From Nitrospira sp. (GTDB lineage Bacteria; UBA10199; SBBF01): 41,184 bases of DNA. The position numbers and the translations under genes were made by a program. The notes beneath the pieces were generated by a model. The model was not told the DNA's origin and did not search any database. It worked only from the letters and a program-made list of their open reading frames with translations. Where the stretch lies: positions 1 to 41,184 of the forward strand of contig SBBF01000092.1 in NCBI GenBank assembly GCA_005240075.1, given 5' to 3'. Each line of letters starts with the position of its first letter. The first letter of the stretch is position 1. This document shows positions 1 through 6,620 of this stretch, piece after piece.

Positions 1-100
1 AACGTCCTGTTGTCAATCTTCCGACACTTTATTTGTCAGTGCTCAGATGGGGGAATTTGAGGTGGCCATAGATGGGGGATTTTGAGTGGCCACCGGGGGC
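1..100. mobile_element. Probable IS21-like element end (remnant)
   Basis: Two imperfect direct copies of a motif that begins gatgggg and ends gtggcca lie at 46-68 and 71-92. They follow a segment (11-44) containing cttccgacacttt and tgtcagtgctc. Closely spaced ~20 bp repeats of this style are typical of the ends of IS21-family elements, so this may be the terminus of an element lying mostly left of the window. No transposase frame is visible in these bases. The rest of the stretch, 101-279, shows nothing I can assign. The family name rests on memory of similar ends and is uncertain. Confidence 0.35.
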
Positions 101-279
101 AAACCGTATCAAGCCTCGATACAGGCATGGAAGGGGCTTTGATTCTTGCTGTTATCCCCTTGGAGTTTGTTAAACCAACTGATTTATAAAAATCTGGGTT
201 TTGTTCTCAATCCTTTCAATCGTACCCTGCAACCGATGCGGATGATGCTGGCCTGAAAAAATCTTACCAAAAAATATCC

Positions 280-309
280 TTGATTTTTAATTATAATTCA
301 ACTTATACT
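280..309 (+). promoter_or_regulatory. Predicted sigma70-type promoter of the toxin-antitoxin pair
   Basis: A -35 like TTGATT (280-285) is followed after 18 bases by a -10 like TATACT (304-309), 30 bases before the antitoxin ATG. The surroundings are AT-rich. A second perfect -10 word, TATAAT, lies at 292-297 but lacks a good -35. Predicted by eye only. Confidence 0.4.
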
Positions 310-338
310 TTATAAGTGGAATGAGGAGACAGGTGTTT

Positions 339-569
339 ATGGGACAAGTTACTGTTTATCTTGACGAAAAAACAACCAAAAAGATGAAAAGTGCGGTTAA
401 AAAATCTCACATCTCACAAAGCCGATGGCTCTCTCAACTGATCCAAAAAGAAATAAATTCCCAATGGCCTCGTGATATCGAAGAGTTGGCTGGGGCTTGG
501 AACGACTTTCCATCTCTGGAAGAAATCAGATCGCACCAGGGAAAAGACATGTTGCGGGAAGAGTTCTGA
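339..569 (+). CDS. VapB-type antitoxin, ribbon-helix-helix-like
   Basis: This is a 76-residue protein placed directly before a PIN-domain toxin, so it is probably the antitoxin that binds and silences the toxin and represses the shared promoter. Its N-terminus (MGQVTVYLDEKTTKKMK) has the short beta-strand plus helix layout of ribbon-helix-helix DNA-binding proteins. The acidic C-terminal part (GAWNDFPSLEEIR) fits a toxin-neutralising tail. I chose the ATG at 339 because AGGAG at 324-328 is well spaced for it. An upstream in-frame ATG at 321 would add six residues but would place the ribosome site inside the gene. The stop is two bases before the toxin ATG, consistent with coupled translation. 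The family assignment is from context and fold pattern, not a close match. Confidence 0.75.
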   Translation: MGQVTVYLDEKTTKKMKSAVKKSHISQSRWLSQLIQKEINSQWPRDIEELAGAWNDFPSLEEIRSHQGKDMLREEF

Positions 570-571
570 AC

Positions 572-967
572 ATGTACGCCCTGGATACCAACACCGTTAT
601 TCATTTTTTCAAGGGAAAGGGCCAAATTGCCCAAAAACTGCTCGGCAAGGCGCCCAAACAGATATTCGTTCCCATTATTGTTGTTTATGAATTGGAAGTA
701 GGGGTTTTAAAATCAAAAGAAAGAAGCAGGGAAAAAGTAGAACAGTTGGAGCGGTTTCTTGACTTTTGTTCTCTTTGTCCCTTTGAAAGAAAAGAAAGCA
801 GGATGGCGGCAAAAATTCGGACAGAACTGGAAGAAAAGGGAAATAGTATTGGTCCCATGGATATTCTGATTGCCGGATCTGCCATGGCCAATGGTCTGAT
901 TCTTGTGACTCACAATACTGATGAATTCGGAAGAATCAAGGGGCTCAAACTGGAAGATTGGTATTAA
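572..967 (+). CDS. vapC: VapC-type PIN-domain ribonuclease toxin
   Basis: This 131-residue PIN-domain protein is a metal-dependent ribonuclease that acts as the toxin of a type II pair. The acidic residues of the family are visible: Asp5 in the opening LDTN motif, Glu40 in VVYELEVG, Asp97 in GPMDILIAG, and Asp117 in the closing HNTDEF block. The length is normal for VapC. The ATG at 572 is chosen because the frame's upstream ATG (497) would overlap the antitoxin extensively and add 25 residues ahead of the conserved LDTN start. Transcription is probably from the promoter at 280-309, with repression by the toxin-antitoxin complex as is usual for the family. The RNA target cannot be inferred. 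Confidence 0.9.
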   Translation: MYALDTNTVIHFFKGKGQIAQKLLGKAPKQIFVPIIVVYELEVGVLKSKERSREKVEQLERFLDFCSLCPFERKESRMAAKIRTELEEKGNSIGPMDILIAGSAMANGLILVTHNTDEFGRIKGLKLEDWY

Positions 968-999
968 CGGGTTCTCACCAAATTCCAGGGACTTTCTCC

Positions 1000-1027
1000 T
1001 TGACACCAACGGACATTCCTATGAAAT
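1000..1027 (+). promoter_or_regulatory. Predicted promoter of the malic enzyme gene
   Basis: A perfect TTGACA (1000-1005) is followed after 16 bases by TGAAAT (1022-1027). Transcription would start near 1034, about six bases before the ATG at 1040. The mRNA would be nearly leaderless, which would fit the absence of a Shine-Dalgarno sequence. Predicted by eye. Confidence 0.35.
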
Positions 1028-1039
1028 TGATTCCCCTTT

Positions 1040-2362
1040 ATGTCCTATAAGCAGAAAATTGTCCGGACTCTGCGCTTCAAAAACAAGCAAAAAATTGGGG
1101 TGTTGGCCAGACTGATTTCCGTCATGAGTTCCCTGGGGGCGGAGATGGGAAATATTGCCACCTTGAGCGCCGGCGAGCTTTTCATGGTGCGCAACATCAC
1201 CATTATTGTTGATGATGAAGAGCATCTCAAAAGAATAGTGGCTGAAGTCAAAAAACTTCCAGACATCGAATTGGAAGAAGTGGTCGATGATGTCTTGGAA
1301 TGGCATGAAGGGGGAAAAATCCAGGTTGTTCCCCGGCGCCCTGTCAAATCGGTTGACGATCTTCAAAAAATTTACACGCCGGGGGTGGTGACTGTCAGTC
1401 GATTGATCAAGGAAAATCCGAAAGCGGTTGCCAAATATACCTCCATTTCCCGAACGGTAGCGCTAGTGACCAACGGGAGCCGGGTGCTGGGGCTTGGAAA
1501 CATTGGACCGGTGGCTGCCATGCCGGTCATGGAAGGGAAGGCGGCCCTCTTCACGCAGTTTTCAGGCTTGCAGATGATTCCCATTCTCATCAACACGCTC
1601 GATGTCAATCGCCTGATTGATTCTGTCGCTGCTATCGCGGATACATTTGCCGCGATTCAGCTGGAAGATATCCGGACGCCTGATTGTTTTGAGGTGGAAG
1701 ATCGCCTCACGCAGATGCTTTCAATTCCGGTCATGCATGACGATCAACATGGAACCGCGACCGTTTCACTGGCCGCTTTGATGAACGCGAGCCAAATGAA
1801 GAATGTGAATCTCAAAAAAGTATCTATAGGCCAGATTGGATTGGGAGCCGCTGGCAGCGCCATTGCCCGATTAATCATGCATTATACCGGTCAGCCTGTT
1901 TACGGGACCGATTTGAATCCGGACTGCTTGAAACGGCACGAATCGGCAGGCGGAATTTGCATGGAACTTGAAGAGTTGATGAAAAAATGTCAGGTCATTG
2001 TAGCGACCACCGGCATTGGGGGATTGATCAAACCGGAATGGGTTCAGAAGGGACAAATTATTTTGGCTTTGTCCAATCCTCTTCCGGAAATTACAATTCG
2101 CGAAGCGCTGGATGCCGGCGCTGCTTTTGCGAGTGACGGCAAAAGGGTGAACAATCTTTTGGCTTATCCGGGATTATTAAGAGGGGCCATTCAGGCCCAT
2201 GCCAAAAGAATGCATACGGATATGTACATTGCGGCGGCCATAGCCATCGCTAGTCATACTCCAGAAGGAGAACTCATTCCGGATGTTCTTGATATGACCT
2301 TGCATGATGCGGTAACAAAAGCGGTCGCAAAAGCGGCTCTGCACGCGGGGGTTACGAAATAA
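1040..2362 (+). CDS. ACT-domain NAD(P)-dependent malic enzyme
   Basis: The enzyme decarboxylates L-malate to pyruvate and CO2 with reduction of NAD(P), in the cytoplasm. Residues 1-80 form an ACT-like regulatory domain (SLGAEMGNIATLSAG), a common place for allosteric amino-acid or metabolite binding. The malic domain begins near residue 107 with the catalytic-tyrosine motif YTPGVV and continues with the substrate lysine region VMEGKAALF. Metal-ligand motifs are QLEDIRTPDCF and PVMHDDQHGTA. The dinucleotide-binding loop is GLGAAGSA, followed by SNPLPEI and RVNNLLAYPG. At 440 residues it has the short bacterial form without a phosphotransacetylase domain. No Shine-Dalgarno is seen, and an in-frame stop at 1028 excludes a longer start. 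Six bases separate it from the carboxylase gene, so the two are probably co-transcribed. Cofactor preference cannot be read by eye. Confidence 0.92.
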   Translation: MSYKQKIVRTLRFKNKQKIGVLARLISVMSSLGAEMGNIATLSAGELFMVRNITIIVDDEEHLKRIVAEVKKLPDIELEEVVDDVLEWHEGGKIQVVPRRPVKSVDDLQKIYTPGVVTVSRLIKENPKAVAKYTSISRTVALVTNGSRVLGLGNIGPVAAMPVMEGKAALFTQFSGLQMIPILINTLDVNRLIDSVAAIADTFAAIQLEDIRTPDCFEVEDRLTQMLSIPVMHDDQHGTATVSLAALMNASQMKNVNLKKVSIGQIGLGAAGSAIARLIMHYTGQPVYGTDLNPDCLKRHESAGGICMELEELMKKCQVIVATTGIGGLIKPEWVQKGQIILALSNPLPEITIREALDAGAAFASDGKRVNNLLAYPGLLRGAIQAHAKRMHTDMYIAAAIAIASHTPEGELIPDVLDMTLHDAVTKAVAKAALHAGVTK

Positions 2363-2368
2363 ATCATT

Positions 2369-3922
2369 ATGCCAACAAACAACGACATGATCGAACTTCT
2401 CCACAAAAAATCGGCCGAGGCTGATAGGGGGGGAGGAAAAGAGCGAATCGAAGCTCAGCACAAATCAGGCAAACTGACAGCCCGGGAGCGGATCGATTTC
2501 TTGTTCGACCCGGGAACTTTTGTTGAGATCGACAAGTTTGTAACCCACCGATGCTCCGATTTTGGAATGGAGAAAAAGAAAGTGCTGGGAGACGGGGTGA
2601 TTACCGGTTACGGCAAAATAGATGGACGGACCGTTTTTGTTTTTTCACAGGATTTTACCTCTTTTGGCGGCTCGCTGGGGGAGGCTTTTGCAAAAAAAGT
2701 ATGCAAAATAATGGATCTAGCGATGAAGAATGGCGCGCCGGTGATTGGTTTGAACGACAGCGGCGGAGCGCGAATTCAGGAGGGGGTTCAATCGTTGGCG
2801 GGGTATGCCGATATTTTTCAACGGAATGTTATGTCTTCAGGAGTCATTCCCCAGATTTCGGTGATCATGGGCCCCTGTGCGGGAGGGGCCGTTTATTCCC
2901 CCGCCCTGACCGATTTTATCTTGATGGTCGAAAACACAGCCCACATGTTTATTACCGGTCCAGACGTGATCAAAGCGGTAACCCACGAAGTGGTTTCGAA
3001 GGAAGATCTGGGGGGAGCGGTGGCGCACAACAGCAAGTCGGGCGTCTCTCTTCTTCGGGCGCCTGACGACAAATCGGCTCTTTTAAAAGTGCGGGAGTTG
3101 TTGAGTTTTATTCCTTCAAACAATCTGGAAGATCCTCCAGTGGTGGCCAGCAAAGATGATCGTGAGCGTGTTGACGAAAAACTCAATACACTCATTCCCG
3201 ACAGCCCGAACAAACCTTACGACATGAAAGTGCTCATCAAAACAACTCTGGATGACGGTTATTTTTTTGAAATCGGCCCTGATTACGCCAAAAACATGTT
3301 GATTGGTTTTGGCCGCTACAATGGAAAGACTGTAGGACTGGTTGCCAATCAGCCGAATGTTCTGGCCGGTTGTCTGGATATTTCGGCTTCCCTCAAAGGG
3401 GCGCGGTTTGTCCGGTTTTGCGATGCCTTCAATATTCCGGTGGTGACTTTTGTGGATGTCCCCGGTTTTTTGCCGGGAACCGATCAGGAATATGGGGGAA
3501 TTATTATGCATGGGGCTAAACTGCTCTATGCCTTTTGCGAGGCGACCATCCCCAAAGTTACGATCATTACCCGCAAGGGATATGGAGGGGCCTACGACGT
3601 GATGAGCAGCAAGCATGTTCGTGGAGACATTAACTATGCTTATCCCTTTGCGGAGATTGCGGTGATGGGTTCAGAAGGGGCGGTGAATATTATTTTCCGG
3701 AAGGAGATTGCCGATGCGAAAAATCCGGATGCCGAGCGGGTTCGGCTGACGGAAGAGTATCGAAGCACTTTTGCGACTCCCTACAAAGCGGCTGAATTGG
3801 GTTATATTGATGAAATTATCGAACCGAAAGATACCCGCGTCAAAATCATCCAGGCTTTGGAAATGCTCAAAAACAAGGTGGACAAAAATCCCCCCAAGAA
3901 ACATGGGAATATTCCGTTGTAG
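2369..3922 (+). CDS. pccB: Propionyl-CoA carboxylase beta subunit (carboxyltransferase)
   Basis: This 517-residue biotin-dependent acyl-CoA carboxyltransferase transfers CO2 from carboxybiotin to propionyl-CoA, giving methylmalonyl-CoA. Both crotonase-like halves are present. The N-terminal half has the oxyanion and acyl-CoA motifs GGARIQEGV and [12 protein letters not shown]. The C-terminal half has the signature [16 protein letters not shown] followed by [13 protein letters not shown] and [14 protein letters not shown]. Length matches PccB. The biotin carboxylase/biotin carrier partner is not in the window. Methylmalonyl-CoA decarboxylase alpha subunits look nearly identical, and no decarboxylase membrane subunits are adjacent, so the carboxylase role is preferred. 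The gene follows malic enzyme by six bases and converges on the acyl-CoA mutase gene with only five bases between the stops. Confidence 0.9.
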   Translation: MPTNNDMIELLHKKSAEADRGGGKERIEAQHKSGKLTARERIDFLFDPGTFVEIDKFVTHRCSDFGMEKKKVLGDGVITGYGKIDGRTVFVFSQDFTSFGGSLGEAFAKKVCKIMDLAMKNGAPVIGLNDSGGARIQEGVQSLAGYADIFQRNVMSSGVIPQISVIMGPCAGGAVYSPALTDFILMVENTAHMFITGPDVIKAVTHEVVSKEDLGGAVAHNSKSGVSLLRAPDDKSALLKVRELLSFIPSNNLEDPPVVASKDDRERVDEKLNTLIPDSPNKPYDMKVLIKTTLDDGYFFEIGPDYAKNMLIGFGRYNGKTVGLVANQPNVLAGCLDISASLKGARFVRFCDAFNIPVVTFVDVPGFLPGTDQEYGGIIMHGAKLLYAFCEATIPKVTIITRKGYGGAYDVMSSKHVRGDINYAYPFAEIAVMGSEGAVNIIFRKEIADAKNPDAERVRLTEEYRSTFATPYKAAELGYIDEIIEPKDTRVKIIQALEMLKNKVDKNPPKKHGNIPL

Positions 3923-3927
3923 GGGAA

Positions 3928-5883
3928 CTACCTTTCGAGAGCTGTTTCCGCGATCTCTTTCATCATTCGATTCAACTCAAAATCCTTTGGTGTGTAAACG
4001 CGGGCGACCCCCTGTTTCAAGAGAATCTTGCGGTCGGCATCGGGGATAATGCCGCCGACAACCAGGGGGATATGATCCATCTTTTTTTGCTTCATGAGTT
4101 TGATCATGTCGCCTACCAGGTCGAGATGAGAACCGGAGAGAATCGATAGTCCAATCACATGCACCCCTTCCTGAAGGGCCGATTCGACGATCTGTTCCGG
4201 AGTGAGACGGATTCCCTGATAGATTACTTCCATCCCGGCATCCCGTGCCCGGATGGCGATCTGTTCCGCTCCGTTGGAATGGCCATCCAATCCCGGCTTT
4301 CCAACCAGAATCCGAAGTTTTTCGCCGGTTTTTTTCTCAAATTCTTTTACGGCCACTTGTGCCGCTTGAAGCCCTTCGGTCAAAACCGCTGAACTCACTC
4401 CCCCCACTCCAGTTGGAGCCCGGTATTCCCCAAAAATTTCCCGAAGAGCCGTTCCCCACTCCCCCGTTGTGACTCCACTCTTTGCCGCCTGAATCGAAGC
4501 TGGCATGATATTTGTTTTGTTTTGAGCGGCCTCTTTAAGTCCTCGAATCGCCTGATCGACCTCTTTTTGATTCCGTTTTTTTCGGAACGCCTTCAAGGCT
4601 TCAATTTTGTTTCGAACGTCATCCGGGTTGATCTTTAAAATACCCGAATCGCCAGTTTCCGTGAGAGGAGAAGGGGCCGATTCAGTATAGCAATTGATTC
4701 CAACGACTTTAATGTCTCCTTCCTCAATCGCTTTGACGCGGGCGGCATGGGAGGTCACGATCCCCTGTTTCATCATCTCCAAGGCCTTGACGGAACCCCC
4801 CGCTTTCAAGATCCGATCGAGTTCCTTTTCCGCCGCGTCTATGAAATTCTTCGTTTTTGCCTCAATTACTTTTGAGCCTTCAAAAATATCTTCATGCTCC
4901 AAAAGATCGGTCTCGAGCGCCAAAACCTGCTGGATCCGAAGCGACCACTGCTGATCCCAGGGGCGGGGGAGCCCCAACGCCTCATTCCAGCAGGGGAGCT
5001 GGATCGCCCGGGCGCGAGCATGACGAGATAAAGTGACCCCCAACATTTCAAGAACAATCCGTTGAATGTTATTTTCCGGCTGTTTTTCGGTGAGCCCCAG
5101 CGAGTTGACCTGAACCCCATAACGGAAGCGACGATATTTGGGATCTTTCACTCCATATCGCTCTTCTGTGATTTTATCCCACAGATGATTAAACGCCCGG
5201 ACTTTGCAGATCTCTTCAACAAAGCGAATACTGGAATCCATAAAAAAAGAAATCCGGCCAACCGCTTTTTCAAAATCGTCCCCTTGAACCTGTTTGGAAT
5301 CTTTGAGCGCATCCAGAAAGCAGATCGCGTTGGCCAGGCCATAGGCCAATTCCTGCACTGGAGTCGCTCCTGCTTCTTGAAGATGATAGGGGCAGACATT
5401 CACTGGATTCCATTTGGGAACATGATGAACCGTGTAGGCAATCATGTCGGTTGTCAGTCGGATTGAAGGTTCCGGTGGAAAAATATAAGTGCCCCGCGAG
5501 AGGTATTCCTTCAGAATGTCATTCTGTGTCGTTCCTGAAAGTGATTTTTTGTCAATCCCTTGCCTCTCCGCGACGGCAATATAGAGAGCTAAGAGCCAAG
5601 CCGCGGTCGCGTTGATCGTCATGGAGGTATTCATTTTGTCCAGCGGAATGCCGTCAAAGAGAGTCTGCATATCTTCGATATGGGAGATGGGCACTCCAAC
5701 TTTACCAACTTCAGCTAAAGCGAGTGGATGATCGGAGTCATAGCCGGTTTGGGTGGGAAGATCGAAGGCGACCGATAAGCCGGTTTGCCCCTTGGCCAGG
5801 TTTTCGCGGTAAAGCTTATTGGAGGCTTTGGCGGTGGTATGCCCCGAATAGGTTCGCATCAGCCATAGATCGTCTTTAGCCAT
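3928..5883 (-). CDS. B12-dependent acyl-CoA mutase, MeaA/ethylmalonyl-CoA mutase type
   Basis: This single-chain adenosylcobalamin mutase rearranges the carbon skeleton of a branched acyl-CoA. Most databases would call it methylmalonyl-CoA mutase. Three features are closer to MeaA/ethylmalonyl-CoA mutases than to classical MutB: the short N-terminus beginning near LWLMRTYSGHTTAKASN, the block SVAFDLPTQTGYDSDHP, and the length of about 650 residues. The substrate is therefore uncertain (ethylmalonyl- or methylmalonyl-CoA). The C-terminal B12-binding domain (about 520-651) carries the Asp-x-His-x-x-Gly motif in GKPGLDGHSNG, then LSILSGSH and VVGGIIP. I place the start at the ATG ending at 5883. 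A TTG two codons upstream (5889) is the alternative. A predicted promoter lies just upstream (5896-5924). No B12 riboswitch is seen. The neighbouring carboxylase suggests a shared acyl-CoA pathway. Confidence 0.9.
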   Translation of the reverse strand: MAKDDLWLMRTYSGHTTAKASNKLYRENLAKGQTGLSVAFDLPTQTGYDSDHPLALAEVGKVGVPISHIEDMQTLFDGIPLDKMNTSMTINATAAWLLALYIAVAERQGIDKKSLSGTTQNDILKEYLSRGTYIFPPEPSIRLTTDMIAYTVHHVPKWNPVNVCPYHLQEAGATPVQELAYGLANAICFLDALKDSKQVQGDDFEKAVGRISFFMDSSIRFVEEICKVRAFNHLWDKITEERYGVKDPKYRRFRYGVQVNSLGLTEKQPENNIQRIVLEMLGVTLSRHARARAIQLPCWNEALGLPRPWDQQWSLRIQQVLALETDLLEHEDIFEGSKVIEAKTKNFIDAAEKELDRILKAGGSVKALEMMKQGIVTSHAARVKAIEEGDIKVVGINCYTESAPSPLTETGDSGILKINPDDVRNKIEALKAFRKKRNQKEVDQAIRGLKEAAQNKTNIMPASIQAAKSGVTTGEWGTALREIFGEYRAPTGVGGVSSAVLTEGLQAAQVAVKEFEKKTGEKLRILVGKPGLDGHSNGAEQIAIRARDAGMEVIYQGIRLTPEQIVESALQEGVHVIGLSILSGSHLDLVGDMIKLMKQKKMDHIPLVVGGIIPDADRKILLKQGVARVYTPKDFELNRMMKEIAETALER

Positions 5884-5895
5884 AAACAATTTAAG

Positions 5896-5924
5896 TTTCT
5901 AAGAGATTTCGAGCGAAGGGTCAA
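5896..5924 (-). promoter_or_regulatory. Predicted promoter of the acyl-CoA mutase gene
   Basis: Read on the minus strand, TTGACC (5924-5919) is followed after 17 bases by TAGAAA (5901-5896). Transcription would start near 5889, leaving only about six bases before the ATG at 5883, so the transcript would be almost leaderless. Upstream lies a direct repeat of gaatgattca (from about 5929 to 5948), a possible operator. Confidence 0.35.
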
Positions 5925-5953
5925 ACGGAATGATTCAGAATGATTCAGTCATT

Positions 5954-6367
5954 TCAAGGATTGAAAATTTTCACTCCGCTTGCCTGAACATCCTGGATAT
6001 TCCGGGTGACCAAAACCAGATCATGCGTCAAAGCAGTCGCAGCAATAAGCCCGTCGATAACTGGAATTTTTTGACCGATCCTTTCGCTTTTAGCCTCGAT
6101 TCCCCCCCACCGGAGAGCTATTTCCCTGTTTATTTCTAGAAGACGCCCTTCAAAACGTTTGATTAAGTCGGTCTGAAGCCAGTGCCGAAGTTTTTTTTCT
6201 CGATGGAAATCTTTTAATTTGTCGATTCCTTTTTGAATCTCGCCCCGTGTGATAACGCTTAAGAAGAGAATATGTTCCGGAATGGCGTCGATCCATTTGA
6301 CAACTTTCCGTGAGGGAGTTTTTTTGATCAATTCAGAAACCGCACAGGTATCCAGAAGATACGTCAA
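5954..6367 (-). CDS. PIN-domain ribonuclease toxin (VapC/FitB-like), apparently orphan
   Basis: This 137-residue PIN-domain protein is probably a metal-dependent ribonuclease toxin. The acidic residues of the fold are visible: the Asp in the opening YLLDTCAVSEL, the Glu in ITRGEIQKG, the Asp in PVIDGLIAATA, and the closing TRNIQDV block. The start is a TTG at 6367 whose first bases overlap a TGA stop in another frame, as in coupled antitoxin-toxin pairs. The frame that ends at that TGA has an antitoxin-like tail but no intact start (separate entry). The gene lies on the same strand as the acyl-CoA mutase, 64-70 bases upstream of it. With no intact antitoxin visible, the toxin may be inactive, kept silent, or neutralised from another locus. 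Confidence 0.82.
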   Translation of the reverse strand: MTYLLDTCAVSELIKKTPSRKVVKWIDAIPEHILFLSVITRGEIQKGIDKLKDFHREKKLRHWLQTDLIKRFEGRLLEINREIALRWGGIEAKSERIGQKIPVIDGLIAATALTHDLVLVTRNIQDVQASGVKIFNP

Positions 6368-6447
6368 AGGTCAATCTCCCGTCCAGAATCAGGGTTTCTC
6401 TCAAGATCAAGATCAACCCCTTTAAGGGGGGAAGTATGATTCCCACT
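6364..6447 (-). pseudogene. Possible antitoxin C-terminal remnant
   Basis: A minus-strand frame of 27 codons ends in ERNPDSGREIDL and TGA (6366-6364), and the stop overlaps the TTG start of the PIN toxin. Acidic, Arg-rich tails ending in xxIDL are common in Phd/RelB- or VapB-type antitoxins, and the stop-start overlap is typical of such pairs. A TAA lies immediately upstream in frame and no start codon is available, so only a stump would remain. It could be coincidence, since the segment is short. Confidence 0.25.
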
Positions 6448-6516
6448 TTAGAATCAATAAGAATCAGAGGTTATCTATGAAAATTTTGGGGTATTGCCAG
6501 AATCTTTAAAAATAAT

Positions 6517-6545
6517 TTGACAGAGTCCCTTTCATTTAATACAAC
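6517..6545 (+). promoter_or_regulatory. Predicted promoter of the radical SAM lipid cluster
   Basis: A perfect TTGACA (6517-6522) is followed after 17 bases by TACAAC (6540-6545), giving a leader of about 70 bases. The gene has a strong ribosome site, AAAGGAG at 6608-6614, six bases before the ATG. The remainder of the 253-base gap (6368-6620) shows only a short palindrome at about 6417-6429. Confidence 0.45.
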
Positions 6546-6620
6546 GCCTTGAATTAAAAAGTTGAGTTAATTCAATTGTTTAGAACGTTTTAAAATCAAT
6601 AAACGTTAAAGGAGATTCTC

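Noticed and set aside
5884-5953. Cobalamin riboswitch upstream of the B12-dependent mutase
   Set aside because: The gap is too short and contains no B12-box-like sequence.
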